Below are positions 47,060 through 59,892 of a stretch of DNA of 64,000 bases, in pieces. The notes beneath the pieces were generated by a model. It searched no databases, had not been told where the DNA came from, and saw only the letters and a list, made by a program, of their open reading frames with translations. The first letter of the stretch is position 1. Every line of letters begins with the position of its first letter. The DNA is taken from positions 7,874,001-7,938,000 of the forward strand of contig NC_060017.1 of NCBI RefSeq assembly GCF_021134715.1, read 5' to 3'. This stretch comes from Daphnia pulex (lineage: Eukaryota; Arthropoda; Branchiopoda; Diplostraca; Daphniidae). The position numbers were made by a program, and so were the translations under genes.

Positions 47060-49870
47060 TTAGCCACGCCTTCCGTGCCAGCCGAGTCTATTCCATCCAG
47101 GCAGCAGCTAGTGCAGTTACGTAAAGTCATCCAGAAAGTCGAAGGGACCTTGAAGCGCAAGGGAACAGGTGGTTGAAGCAAAAAGAAAAAGAAAGGCAAA
47201 AGATGAATAAGATGGAAATAAAATTCCCCTCAATCCGGATTGACGCGGATATGTAAAAACTTTTGCGCACGTGAGAGCCCAACTTGTTTTGGTAAATGAG
47301 ATCGTTGACTTTAAGGCCTCCAAGCGGAGTCAAAACTTTTTGAGAACGGCGCTTTCACCAGGTTTTCCCAATCATATTTTAGCGTGGCTGTATAACACTC
47401 GGGGGCACGCATGTGAACTCATTGATTTTACCGCTTTCAAAAATTCACAAGTTCATTCTATATTTTTTAAAATTTGTAGTACATGGCTGATTTAACTTTG
47501 TAGACATTTAAAGGCACAGTCTTATCGAAAACTTGTTTTCAGTTCATTTTGCGGTCTGGTGGGAAGCTTGAAATTGTTTCCCATTCCAAAACATATACGT
47601 TTGCGCTGCATGGAAAAACCCTCCAAACGAGAAATACTCGTCAGACCGAAAATCCAAAACAAAAACACGTTTTGTTGACTTGAACTTTTGCATTTACCTG
47701 CAGCGCAATTTTATAATAAACAACTTACACGAAAATGATTTGTTATTTCTTTTATTTTTCCTTGTAGGTTATAGCGGTTAATTATATTGAGACAGCAGCC
47801 AGCAGGTAGCAACCAATGATGAAACTCCATGAGATTTCGTAATAATTCGACGCCCCGTCGTTCATCATTCGCCAGCAAAAGATAAACCCAATGACTCGTC
47901 AATATGAAAGCAGCGTGATGCTGGCGATTATTCATTTCAAAGCTGTTTTTATTTTATTTGCCAATGGGTGGTTTTTAGCCCGCTACTTTTTATTTTGATT
48001 GCCCGGCAATTGCGAAACTTTGCTTCGAACCTGTGTTCATTTTTTGGATCGAATATTAATTTAGTTGTATACGCGCTATGACTATAGCTATTATTACATC
48101 TGACCGAATGGGATTTCAATTAGGGTTTTACCCTGAACAGCAGGTGAATCATCAGCACCGAAGGCCGAAAGACGTCGAAATGAACCGAGGTCTTTTTATT
48201 TTTATTTTGTTAGATAGATCTACTTTTAAAAATACACAGCGCAGCAGCGAAGGAAATATTTATAACGACAAGCGCGTACGTGTGACCACTCAAGGGCATC
48301 AGGAGACAATATTGCAACACTTGACTGAGATTCTACAAAGAAATCTAAGGATGATGCCCAAGGCCCAATTTGTCATTGAATGCGGTTCCGGTACGCACGA
48401 AAATTCGTGCTGAAACGTCTATTCTCGCGGAAAGTACAATTATACTATACACTAGTATGGAATCGGTGTTTTTTAAAAATCAAATTTCTATAAAATCAAG
48501 TCGACAATTCAATAAAATGGTGATGGGGTATAAATGAAGGACACGAAAGAAACAAAAACAAGTTGACACTTTTTTTTGGATTGGTTGTTGCTGTTGTTGT
48601 TTTACACGGCATGCAGGCCCAGATGAAGGTTATAGGAAATGAATTTCTGTTGAAACCAAATAACCAGTTGCCCGTGTAATGCTGTTCTGACACGATCGGT
48701 CAAATAACTATACCTGCTTATGACTATAGGTTATCTTACTGTATAACACAATAAAATCGCTCTTATTATTAGATTCATCTATGTTCTTTGCAGCAGCAAC
48801 AAAATCAAAATAATAAGTTGGGATTTGCCCTTGAAGAGTTTCATTTTCTTTGGACTCCCACTTATTCATTAAAGTCAGAGCAGCCAGCAAAAGTGAAATT
48901 TGCTAGCGAAAATGAATTCACTCGAATTCCACCAGAAGTCGTAAAAGCTTATTCCGCAGCGAGCTCCAAAGTATCTCCGATGGCGGATGAGTTCAACGTC
49001 GGCGGCTCTCTCTCTAGTGCCGTCGATCACGTTTATGCAACTTAAATGAATCATGAACACACAATTCAATCTAATTCTTTAACCTACAACATTGCAATGT
49101 TTGCATTGCCTCATCTATGAACAGATGCCAAGTTGGAGATTTGTTGTTGTCAATAACAGAAGTAGTTTTTCTTCTTTATGCTTCGCAACTATGCATGAAA
49201 CAAGGAAACAAGCCATCAAGTTTTTGCATTTATTTCACCTTTTTGTAAATTTATGGGAAAATCCAGTGGCGATTTCGTTGCACAACATTTCTATAAACCA
49301 GCGATTTCCAGAATTTTTAAAATCCCCTTGCCCCTAGAATAAGAAACCTGAATTTCAATAAAAACAATGTTCTCATTTTGATTGTAAGAAACTTGTTTTA
49401 ATTGGCGTTCTCATTTTTTTAAATATGACACATTTTAACTAAAACTCTTACACTACATACATTCGGCCAATTAAACTACATAGCCTTATTAAAAGGCATC
49501 AGCAGTATATAATTTCGGAATTATTTTGCCAACGTCTTATTCTTTCGAAAGTGTTTCATCGCATTCCCCTTTTATTTTAGACGGGTTCTTTCTGATGTCC
49601 CTGCGTTCTTTCTACGACTATCAGCTCATTTCTCTTCTGAAAAAAGAAATTTTCTTTTATTAACCTGTCGGTGAAATCTAAAGAAAGAAACAACCAGATT
49701 CGTATTATATCCCCAGTGACGAAATCGTTTTATTGAACCCAAACGAGCAATTGATTAAAATACCAAACCAATTTGACCTTAAAATTTTGCGCGTTTTTCT
49801 TTTTTGTTGCCTCTTTTGAATAAGAATCAGCATAGAACGTTTGCTGCTTGTTTGCCATGCTTTTTTCGTG
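47060..49870. other. Intergenic, no gene supported
   Basis: About 2.8 kb of AT-rich DNA. An open stretch at 48860-49045 (SLKSEQPAKVKFASENEF, then IPPEVVKAYSAASSKVSPMA) has protein-like composition but no splice partner or family match, so I do not call it a gene. Nothing else was found. Confidence 0.45.
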
Positions 49871-50676
49871 TTAATAACGACGACCACCGTGTCCCGAGTG
49901 GCTGCCATGTCCGCCGCCGCTGGGTCTGCTGTCATAACCGCTGCTGCTTCCGTGGTTTCGGTAGCTAGAGCCGCCGCTGCTGCCGCCTCTGTTGTAGCCT
50001 TTGCTGTGGTGTTCAGCGACTTCCAAATCTTCAATGGCGCCAGCAATCTCTTGAACGGAGCGGCCACCGCGGTGTTGTCCCCCATATCCACTGCCTCCCG
50101 ATGAGCCTCTGTTGCCGTAACTACCGGATTGTCCGTACCCAGAGCCGCCGCTGCTGTGTCCTCTGTAGCCTCCGCTGTGATGTTCAGCGGCTTCCAAATC
50201 TTCAATGGCGACAGCATTCTCATCTTCAATGGAGCGGCGACCGCGGTGTCCACCGCTTCCGTGGCCTCTGTTGCCTCCGTAGTTCCGGTTCTCGGCTAAT
50301 TGCAGATCATCCGAGACATAATCGACATACTCGGGCTGGAACTCGGCGACGATGAATGGTTGGGCTTCTTCGAGAGAGCGTCCGTAGCGTCCGCCATGGT
50401 GACCGCCTCCACCACCACGTCCGCCGTGATGGCCACCGCGATGTCCTCCTCCGTGTCCTCCATAGCGTTGCTCAGCCACGTCCTGATCGGCGTCGATTTG
50501 TCCAGCAGTTTCTTCAACGGCTGCGGCAAAGGCCACCAAACAGGCTAGGGCGATCTGATCATATACAGCAAGTACAATAAAATTAAATTGATGAAATTAT
50601 TGCAATCACAAATAATGTCTCTATAACATCAATCATAAATGAAAAGAATTATTTGGGATTTTACCACAATTTTCAT
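49871..50676 (-). CDS. Secreted Gly/His-rich multi-unit precursor, 231 aa
   Basis: Exon 1 is 12 nt (50676-50665, MKIV) and exon 2 is 50554-49871; together 696 nt. The signal peptide is MKIVIALACLVAFAAAV. The mature part is built of four units, each an acidic linker ending in a (D/E)LxxAE(Q/N/H)-like motif (DQDVAEQRYGG, DDLQLAENRNYGG, IEDLEAAEHHSGG, IEDLEVAEHHSKG) followed by a Gly/His/Ser/Arg-rich block. Basic sites end the blocks: GRYGRSLEE, HRGRRSIEDE, HRGGRSVQE. This is the form of a precursor cut by furin-type proteases into several glycine-rich peptides. Glycine-rich peptides of arthropods can be antimicrobial or cuticular; the activity here is unknown. A TATA box lies at 50752-50759. 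Confidence 0.78.
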
Positions 50677-50751
50677 GACTGTGCTGATTGTTAGAAGTTG
50701 AACTTGCTGAGGAGCTGAAGCGATTGGTGCCGATGGAAGGTTTGTCCGTGT

Positions 50752-50759
50752 CTTTTATA
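50752..50759 (-). promoter_or_regulatory. TATA box of the Gly/His-rich precursor gene
   Basis: TATAAAAG on the minus strand about 76 bp before the ATG, followed by ACACGG. The spacing matches the paralog at 47 kb. Confidence 0.6.
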
Positions 50760-50769
50760 CAGATTCATC

Positions 50770-52564
50770 TTCACGGCTACAGCATGGCGTTCAGTTATAT
50801 AAGTTAAAATAATACCGCATTACCTTGAAAGCAGACGCTGCTGTTGGATGAAAATTGGCGGAATTCCCCAAGTGCTCGAGGTCTCTCCCTGAGCTAGCCC
50901 ACAACGCAATACAACTTGACGATGATTATTTGATTTTTGCTGTAGTAATTTTGTACAAAGGGCGTTTGCTTTTTCAGAAGGCTATATTTCAATGGACGCT
51001 TTGTTAGATAGCATCATCATAATCTAGCCTACGATATCACTTCAGTCGATCATTTCATTTGATTCTTTTTTTCTGTTGTGACATTTATTTTTTAAAAAGA
51101 TCAATTTATCAAGGTAGCTACATTTCAAGGTCCAATTCCTGAGGGTGATTTTCTTAATTTTGAGTTTTCTCAATTACGAAGGCATCAGCAAAAGGCTTAT
51201 AATATGTTCGTCACATCATCAATCCATATCACTTAAAAATGATATCGTAAATAAGGATGGCATGTGAAAAGAAGAAAAATGAATCATCTTCTACATTGAA
51301 AATTGCCGAACCGCAATGTCGTTCCGTTCCGGTCGCGGATGCGTTGCCACAACGCAGCCATAAGCAGCGTGCAAGCAGCCCTGTGGATAAAATTGTTCCT
51401 CCTTTGTTCGTCATTTTTTTTTCCCCTACTGCTTTATCTGGATGGCTGTGCTTGGTCGGAACGACTTGTATACACCAATGAACCGTTTACTTTCCTCGGG
51501 AAAACCCTAACAATAGTCAGCCAGCCCAAGGCAATGCTGATGATCGCCATGGCCAGCAGCGTTTGAAGTGAACGACAAATTGCATGCACAAGTTTCTCAC
51601 CTTTGTTATTCTTCAAACGTGATGGCGCATTTGACCACAAGTACCAGTAATAACTGCTTTAATCCTGATGTGTATTGCAACGTCATGGTCAAACTCTGCT
51701 AAATAAGAACAAGTTTAAATACCATCAATGCCACACAGTTTTCACAAAAGAGAGAGATTGCAAAGCAAAACAGTGCATTAATGGCAATCAGATTCAATTC
51801 ACTTTTATTTTTAGTTTAGCAAATCGATAAGAGAAGCTTTTACACCGCAAACATCTTATACTGTTTCGTGAATCTTTTTCGGTACTTTTCTCACGGTCCG
51901 CCAACTCGTCCGCCAAACGGCGACTTTAACGACCGTCTCCCTTTCGTCACCAGCAGCGCTAGTGCCGCTTAATAATGCAGTCTGATGAGATAATAACTTG
52001 AGTTTATGTTTGGTTTATTAAACAATTAATTTGGAAACGAGTAGAAATTCGAGTCAAGTACATCTCATTTAATCTACCTCGTTACTTTCAACAATTTTGT
52101 ATCCGTCCTTCATGTATAACCTAAATTGCGTTGCACTAGTTAATATTTAAACTGACTCAAATTAGTCCTTCAAAACCACATTAGAGGACAGCTAAAATAA
52201 TTCCCCCTTTTTGAATACGACTCCGGTTTTTCTGCTCTAAACTGGTTTAAAGAACGTTGGTGGTCTTTACACCACCGAAAACTGGTTTAAACATCCGGGT
52301 GTTAATTTTGGATATCAATTTGGTTAGTGACATTCATGAATTTATTCACAATCGTCGGACGGAATAACAAAAATATACTTTTGATTTTAGAAAAAGAGAT
52401 AAGGCGACCGAAATCAGTCGCCTTGTCGTTGGGTGTTGTGTAAAACGTTACGAAAGAAAACAATAACAAATTTTATTTTTATTTTTATTTATTGAAATTT
52501 AAACCTGTAATGCGACAGTACATACAGATGGCGATGAATTTTAGTTTCTGAAATGTGTCTTGAT
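50770..52564. other. Intergenic, no gene supported
   Basis: About 1.8 kb. Open frames around 51.2-51.6 kb have no family signal. A small repeat CTGGTTTAAA at about 52242 and 52280 flanks an inverted GGTGGTCTTTACACCACC hairpin (52259-52276). Confidence 0.4.
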
Positions 52565-53617
52565 TTAAACTGGCGGTTTGTAAGGCCGGACACAATCTAT
52601 GGCGAATACCAACGGTAAGAAAGGCGGAATGCCTGGACCTTGAGGATGTTCGATGCCAAATTCCAATTTGCTGCTGCTGGGAGAGATGAATGTCGTGTCA
52701 AGGATCGGATCGCCCGGGAAATATTCGGCCATAGAATTGAGCGATGGCAAAGACACGAATGGAACGGAACGAATCCAATTATCCGACTGCAGCTCATCCG
52801 AATTATTAAGCGAAAAGATCCAGTTCGCACGCATCGGCTTTCCGTTGACATAATGTTTGAAAACCATTGAACGGCCGTTTAACTTCCGTGTTCCATAGTT
52901 GAGCATGAGAGCTCTTCGAGCGTCATCTGGTTGGCGGAAAGTGATCTTGGCTTTTCCGTTTAAGAATCCCTTGTCATCAAGACACATACCAACAGACTGA
53001 ACCGGACCAACCCACTCTTCAAAGTAGTCCAATATTTGTTTCCCGGTGGTCGAGTATTGCAAGTTCGAAACAAACAAATATTCCTCGCGTACGCTGATGT
53101 CAGACTGCGGGGATTCGTGGCATAGTGGGATAGAATCCTGTGTTACTTCCGGTTCTTGTGACTGGTGGAATTGGCCATTATTCTGAAAATCTTGGTAGAT
53201 GACGTAATCAGTTAAAGGTGTGTACGAACGATTCTCCAGTGAAGTTGGCTTGGAAGTTGGCAACAGGGTTGAATAAACTGGGCCAGGGATTACGATTTGA
53301 TCCTTATACACACGTTTCTGGTTCACGAAGAGTTTGATATTCATTCGACGACCGCCCAACTTTGTTCCGTCGTAGAAGAGGGCTTTCCGGGCATGATCTG
53401 GCTGGTGGAAATATATTGCGGCTTTGCACATATAGTGGCCATCTGCGTTATGGTGCTTTGTAAGACAATCGACCGGTCCGACGTATTTTTCGAAAAAGTT
53501 GACAATTTCTTGCTCGGAAGTCTCACGAGCCAAATTGGTGATCCACACCATTTCGACATCTTTCACTGCTTCAATCGATTCCTGAAGAACAATTTCCTTT
53601 TGGTTTGTCATTTTCAA
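52565..53617 (-). CDS. Intronless protein with two RRM domains, 350 aa
   Basis: One uninterrupted exon, unusual among neighbours that have many introns. RRM1 is at about residues 23-97: MVWITNLARETSEQEIVNFF (RNP2-like VWITNL) and GHYMCKAAIYF (RNP1-like). RRM2 is at about 184-262: EYLFVSNLQYSTTGKQILDY (RNP2-like LFVSNL) and GFLNGKAKITF (RNP1-like), then DDARRAL. Both lack the usual aromatic K/RGFGFV form of RNP1. Each domain is followed by the same pattern (LNGRSMVFKHYVNGK / LGGRRMNIKLFVNQK), so the two arose by internal duplication. The C-terminal 80 residues are Pro/Ser-rich. It probably binds RNA. The single exon suggests a retrocopy; the specific protein is not recognised. Confidence 0.8.
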   Translation of the reverse strand: MKMTNQKEIVLQESIEAVKDVEMVWITNLARETSEQEIVNFFEKYVGPVDCLTKHHNADGHYMCKAAIYFHQPDHARKALFYDGTKLGGRRMNIKLFVNQKRVYKDQIVIPGPVYSTLLPTSKPTSLENRSYTPLTDYVIYQDFQNNGQFHQSQEPEVTQDSIPLCHESPQSDISVREEYLFVSNLQYSTTGKQILDYFEEWVGPVQSVGMCLDDKGFLNGKAKITFRQPDDARRALMLNYGTRKLNGRSMVFKHYVNGKPMRANWIFSLNNSDELQSDNWIRSVPFVSLPSLNSMAEYFPGDPILDTTFISPSSSKLEFGIEHPQGPGIPPFLPLVFAIDCVRPYKPPV

Positions 53618-54262
53618 ATCGTCGTATGTTTGACTTTTTGAGAAAACACTCTAAACTGAGCATGGTCATTGTAAGTCATGGTGTGAACTTATATGGGCAC
53701 CGGGATCCGGAAAAACATCTGCAACTACCTGGCGAGATTTATTTTCTGATTTATAAATTGAACGCATTAGTTAACGAAAATGATTTCCGTCTATTTACAA
53801 TTTTGAAGTTATTACCCATATTATTCATTCAAATGAAATACAAATTTTCCCTTAAATAAGAATAATAAACCAAATATAATGATCGAAAATTGATAATCAG
53901 TCAGAGGATCAGTAAACAATCCGCCAGGTAATTATTATTAGGTATGTCGGTATCCACTAATTTGGCCTGCAGGCCTGGCAAGAGACAAATATACACAATA
54001 AAAAAATTTGGTTAGTTCAATACATTTTTCTGTAAACATTTTATTATTTTTAAAACATTTTTAAAAAGTCGAAAACTCGGAAAATCACATTTGAATTTCA
54101 GATTTTCTTTGTTTTTTTTCTTTGTGCCTGACAACGTCGCAATCTTTCTCATTGCCATTTTCGCGCCAGAATTTCGTTGTCTGCTCATTCTGCGTGTTTG
54201 TTCTTGCACGAAAAGTGGTGATCAAAGTTTTATCCCTATTTTTCCTTTGATTATCTTAAACT
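53618..54262. promoter_or_regulatory. Shared upstream region of RRM gene and MCM6
   Basis: About 645 bp between divergent starts. It is AT-rich. I see no E2F-type TTTSGCGC site; the closest is ttttcgcgcc at 54159-54168, which differs from the consensus by one base and would fit the cell-cycle control usual for MCM genes. Confidence 0.4.
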
Positions 54263-57197
54263 ATGGATGTTGCAGGTGCTCAACAAGTACAAAATAAACT
54301 CAAGGATGATGTTGCTCAAAGGTGTCAAAAATTGTTCTTGGATTTCCTTGAAGGGTAAGTGTACAAAGCTGTTCATGAATGATTGATACATGCTTAGCTG
54401 GGTGATGCAAAAACTTTCTTTCTCTAGTTTTGAAGTTGATGGTGAAGTAAAGTACTTGGAAAAGGCTAAAGAACTTGTAAAACCAGAAAGAAATACACTT
54501 CAAGTCAGCTTTCAGGATGTCGAGAAATATAACAGCAATTTGGCTGTCACAATCGTGGCTGAATATTACCGGTATTGTTCCTTACTATGACATTTCTGAA
54601 CAACTTGAACATTAATTGATGTCTTTTATACATTTAGTGTTTACCCTTTCATTTGCCAAGCTGTTTATTCCTATGTGAGAGATAAGGCTGATTTCAATGT
54701 GGAGAAAGAACTGTACATCAGCTTTGTTGATGTCAGCTCAAAATACAAGGTCAGAGACTTGAAGACAGCTAGCATTGGCTCGCTCTTTCAGATATCTGGC
54801 CAAGTTATTCGTACCCATCCAGTTCATCCAGAATTGGTCAGCGCTACCTTTGTTTGCCTAGATTGTCAAACAGTCATTAAGGATGTAGAACAACAGTTCA
54901 AGGTAAGGTAGAAACACATTTATTTTTATTCAAATTTTTTTTAATGATTTTATTTTGCAGTACACACAACCTTCTATTTGCCGCAACCCTGTCTGCTTCA
55001 ACAGAAGTCGATTCATGCTAAATGTTAACAAGTCCCGGTTCGTTGATTTTCAAAAAGTTCGAATTCAGGAAACGCAAGCAGAACTCCCTCGAGGATGTAT
55101 TCCACGCAGGTAACTTCAAAGTGTTGAATTACTCATGACTAGTAAAGTGTACGCCAATCTGTTTAGTGTTGAGGTTATTCTACGAGCTGAAGCAGTGGAA
55201 ACAGCGCAAGCTGGTGATAAGTGCGATTTCACTGGAACTCTTATCGTTGTCCCTGATGTCGGTTCTATCTCTGTACCTGGTGCTCGAGCGGAAAGTGGAT
55301 CACGGAAAACTGGTGAAGGTCCGGAAACTGAAGGTGTCCGCGGACTGAAAAATTTGGGTGTCAGGGACCTAAACTACCGACTGGCTTTCTTAGCTTGCAG
55401 TGTTACCCAAAGCAACCCCATGGTAAGTCAAGTTTATCGATAAAAATGATATTTAAATGGTAACCCTGTTGGTTTATTATTAGTTTGGTGGTAAAGACTT
55501 GCATCAAGAGGAAATGACAGCAGTTGATATCAAAAATCAAATGTCAGAGCAAGATTGGAACCGTATCTACAATATGACACAGGACGTTAATTTGTACGAC
55601 AATTTGATCAAAAGTCTGTTTGCCACCATTTACGGAAACGACGAAATCAAGCGAGGTATTCTACTAATGCTCTTTGGCGGTGTTCCCAAAAAAACCGTTG
55701 AGCATACTACGTTGCGTGGAGACACCAACGTCTGCATAGTTGGCGATCCCAGTACAGCAAAGTCGCAGTTTTTAAAGCAGGTAATTTCGGCAACAGTTTT
55801 CTTCCTCCTTACTTTTATTGTTATTATAATTTCTTTTACATCCAGGTCGCCGAATTTACCCCTCGTGCAGTTTACACTTCTGGTAAAGCATCCAGTGCAG
55901 CTGGTTTAACAGCTGCTGTGGTACGAGATGAAGAATCGTATGAATTCGTTATCGAAGCGGGAGCACTCATGTTAGCAGATAATGGTGTCTGTTGCATTGA
56001 CGAGTTTGACAAGATGGATCCTCGCGATCAAGTTGCTATCCACGAAGCCATGGAACAGCAGACCATCTCCATCACCAAGGCCGGAGTCAAAGCAACACTT
56101 AACGCTCGAGCTTCAATCTTGGCTGCAGCCAATCCCATTGGAGGACGATACGACCGAACAAAATCCCTGAAACAGAACGTGATGATGACCGCGCCCATTA
56201 TGTCTCGTTTTGATCTCTTTTTCATCTTAGTTGATGAGTGTAATGAAGTCGTCGACTATTCCATCGCCCGTAGCATCGTCGATCTTCACAGGAGAAACGT
56301 TGAATCGATTGAACGAGTGTACCAGACTGAGGATATCCGACGCTACATAACATTCGCCCGTAAATTCCAACCGAAGCTCAGTAAAGAAGCGGCTGACTAT
56401 CTGGTTAACGCCTACCGCCAACTTCGTCAACGTGATGGTGGTTCAACCTCGTCAGCCTCAAGGATTACTGTTCGCCAATTGGAAAGCTTGATTCGTTTGT
56501 CAGAGGCGATGGCTCGCATGTATTGTCTGAGTCTGGTCACAAAAGACCATGTTAAAGAAGCTTATAGGCTCCTGAACAAATCCATCATCCGCGTTGAAGA
56601 GCCCGATATTGATTTGGAAGATGCTGAACAGCCAGATCTGTCGGTAGAGGAAGAAGAAACGAATGGCGTTCCTTCCAGTGAAGATGTTGACAAGCAAAAG
56701 GGAGCTAGTGGTGAGTCGGTTGATCCCACCGTGCAGAAGAAAAAGATATCCATCACCTTCGAGAGCTACAAAGCTATTTCAAACTTGCTCGTTATGTATT
56801 TACGACGCCAAGAGGCCTTGGATGAAAGTAAGCTCGCCATCTAAAACGCTTGTAACAAGATTATTTATTTAATAACAAATTCTTTTCTCGTTACAGCCGA
56901 AAGCTCGCGTAAAAGTGCGCTCATCAATTGGTATTTAAACGAAATTGCTGATGAGATTGAAACGGAACAAGAACTAACCGAGAGAAAACTTTTGGTTGAA
57001 CGTGTCGTCAGTCGCCTTATATATCAGGTAATATTTATATTTTAATAATTACAAATAATTGGAATTAATAATTTCGTTTTTCTTTTCAGGACCAAGTTAT
57101 CATTCCATTAAGTCGAACTGGATTAGCTGGTAAGGAAGAAGTAGCTGAAGATGAGGATCCTCTCCTTGTTGTGCACCCCAATTTTGTTCTTGAATAA
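54263..57197 (+). CDS. MCM6: DNA replication licensing factor MCM6
   Basis: MCM6 is one of six subunits of the MCM2-7 ring, the replicative helicase core loaded at origins in G1. The start [20 protein letters not shown] (54263) fits the family. Exons follow at about 54263-54354, 54427-54570, 54639-54903, 54960-55110, 55172-55420, 55485-55780, 55846-56828, 56898-57027 and 57090-57197, giving about 810 aa. The zinc-binding region has CLDC and CRNPVC. The AAA+ core shows Walker [13 protein letters not shown], Walker B-like CCIDEFDKM, and the arginine finger SRFDLFF. The C-terminus has the winged-helix region ([20 protein letters not shown]). It ends in PNFVLE and TAA at 57197. The gene looks intact; introns are short. 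Confidence 0.96.
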
Positions 57198-57943
57198 GTA
57201 CTCGCTCCTTTTCTTACTTTTCTTGCGCATACATGATATTTACTTAATCTCAGTGGTCATCCATCATTTACAAACTTAAAAGAAACAACAGATTTAAAGT
57301 TATAAATGGGGGATTTGTCAAAAAAATCTCTCAAATAGTTGTCATAATGCATCAATCATTAGTTGTTGGGTTCTTGCCACCAATTAAGTTATTACGATGT
57401 TTCTGACGAAAAATTTTGCTTGCGTTGAATTCTCAGATGCTCGGACTTTCTGTATCTTGACCAAAGCATATTTCGAATTTCATAAACATTGAAAAGTACC
57501 TGGGTAGAACAAACTTGGGTTGTATGATGGGAAAGAAGGATAAGGAAAACACTTCTAATATAGAATTTCTAGTATCGAACGTTGTTTAGGTGTGAAACTA
57601 GTATTAAAAACTTTTGAAATAAAGTCTGAAGTGGGTTATTTTCACTAATTCAATTTAAACGTAATTTTTCTGGTTAATTGACATCGCATCTGACATTTTT
57701 TTTTAATGGGAAGCTCAATTTCCTTAACTCGTCATGTGATAGTCATGTTTTTTGCTTTTTGTTATTCAACTTTTGACGGTAATTAGTATTCCGCTGTAGA
57801 CGGCCAATCCTATTATCACTTAAATTGCGGGGCCGCTTGTGTTTTATCAATTACTCGAAAGTAGATTTCGACCAATTAATTTTATATCCTTGTTTATTTT
57901 TACGATGGTGCGTGTCGAGACTTTAAACTCAACTCTGGAATGT
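57198..57943. other. Convergent 3' ends, no gene seen
   Basis: About 750 bp between the ends of MCM6 and the urea transporter. AT-rich, with several aataaa-like signals (for example 57618). No coding signal. Confidence 0.45.
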
Positions 57944-59860
57944 TTAAACATCACATGCTTCGATTTGAATAGCAGAAGCAGATCTTGTGAATCGCCTGCG
58001 TTGGTATTCAGGTGGCCTACCATCTGGAGCTTTGACTAATCTTTCACGTCCAGTCCCACTGCTCACAGCTAGAAACATCGAACTCGTAACGACAAAAGGA
58101 ATTGTCAAAATCGGCAATCCAGCCTAAATATTATGACATTACATTATTATTATTAAGATTTTTATACTTAGGCTTATCATCAGACTCATGTGATTAATTT
58201 GCCCTTTGAAATTCCGACAAGACTAACACATAATGACTCAAACTTTGCAGTAGTTTTCCACGTACCGTTGCCAGAACAAGACCGAACGCGCGTTGAGCGG
58301 CTGCGGTGAAGACTACGGCCATGGCTGCGTTGAAAGCCGAGAGCATTGTCGGGACGTAAAATGTAACCGCAATAGCTCCTGCAGTCAGTGCAGAATTATA
58401 ACCCCAGAGACCGGAATAGATTGCCGCGTAGTTTTCAGTAAGTCCAAGAGCTGAGTGATTCCCGAATTAATCAATTAACTAATTTAGGTAGGAGTCTATG
58501 CAACTTACCACAAACTGAAGCTAATAGAGAACCGCTGAAGAGAGCAATCGAAAGCATTGGCGAAAAAATTGTTATTCCAATGTACATGATGATTGAACAG
58601 ACGACACTTTCGGCCGCGTAAACTTGGCCCATTGAAAGTAAGCTACCACGTAATACCTTTTGCATAAAAATTAATTCAGTGGGTTAGCGTGAGCTAAGCT
58701 TTATAATCTTAAATTATACTTTGAAATTCTTGTCGCTATCTTACCATTATCCAATCTAGCGAAACTGTCGAGTTTACTGGTAGTGTTTCATTAATAGAAG
58801 CAGCCAACTCGAGAGTTGTAGCATTATCTGCAGTAGCAAATGTTGCTAGATGCGTCAGACTCGAAGGCAAACATATAAACATAAGTAGATCAATGAGATT
58901 GAAGGGAACCGTCATCGGTGGGAGTGATACGCCTTTGCACAAATTGGCCATTCCAGATGTGACCAACGTACTACAAAACACACGACGCAAATAAAAAATA
59001 ATTACTCCATTTTCATCATTCCAATAAGGAAGAATTAAACTGACCTCATAACTCCACCGAATCCTATTAAACACCTATGTTTGTTGCAATAACATTGCAA
59101 TATTTAGCAATCAAGTTCTTCGTTGTTAAGCGAAAGAGATTTTTTAAATTTGATTTGTTTGTTTGTTATTTTTACCAAGAAAGGTAAGTAGGTCCATGAG
59201 TTGCTGCAACGATGGGTGGGCAAATGCTGGCCGTCACTGTTCCCACTAAAACACCGTTGTAGGTAACCAATCCATTACTGATTGAACTCCAAGGTTGGTT
59301 AAACACCTAAGTAAAAGTGATTCCACATCTTAGTTACTAATTAATTGAAGTTCGTATTTTTTCATGCTCTTATTTGCAATGGATATGTTTAGGCTAATAA
59401 GAAAGCGGAAGTAAGAGAATTCCAAGCTTACCGAGGCCGTGACCGTAGCTAAGGTAGCGGCTAAAAGTCCAGCAGCGCAGACCCAAATATCAGCCACCGC
59501 CAAGCCGATGATGACAAAAATTCCACTTATGGTATTGTTGGCGAAGACTACCTGTTGAAGAAATCACAAGAATAAGACGGTCCATAAGATCCTGAAAGAG
59601 GAATGGGAACTGGACCTGAGAGAAACCTCGGAGGATGCCATCAAGAAGTTTTATCACCAGCCACAAGGATCGATCGGATTTTTTTTCTAAAAAGTGGTGG
59701 ACAAGGCGGCATTCACCAAGAATTTCAAAAAGCGGATTCGCTTTCTTAGTTCCGTCAACCTGTAGTAATTGGAATTACGTAAAAAATTCAGTGTTATTAA
59801 AAAATATCGGGAAGTATTTACTGCGGGAAAGCTGTTTGTCCGTCGCACTTTACTGCCCAT
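57944..59860 (-). CDS. Urea transporter (SLC14 family)
   Basis: SLC14 proteins are channel-like carriers that let urea cross the plasma membrane. Nine exons on the minus strand (59860-59822, about 59761-59616, 59553-59433, 59309-59174, 59075-59044, 58973-58743, 58658-58508, 58450-58265 and 58129-57944) give about 410 aa, the usual length. The two repeats each carry the signature LPxxTxPF: LPPMTVPFNL and LPILTIPFVV. Other family parts: LLDGILRGFSQ then VVFANNTISG, GLVTYNGVLVGT, VLRGSLLSMGQVYAAES, GLWGYNSALTAGAIAV. An Asn-X-Thr/Ser-rich loop (ADNATT, INETLP, VNSTVS) between repeats fits extracellular glycosylation. A TATA box (TATAAAAAG, complement at 59893-59901) lies about 33 bp before the ATG. 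Short 5'UTR. The gene looks intact. Confidence 0.85.
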
Positions 59861-59892
59861 GTTGAATAGACGAATGCCATAACCCAGTCGCC

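Noticed and set aside
48788-49045. 85-aa plus-strand frame with protein-like composition
   Set aside because: No recognisable domain, no upstream or downstream exon, and no promoter or poly(A) context that favours it.
49841-50104. Ala-rich plus-strand frame
   Set aside because: Antisense shadow of the Gly/Ser-rich precursor gene.
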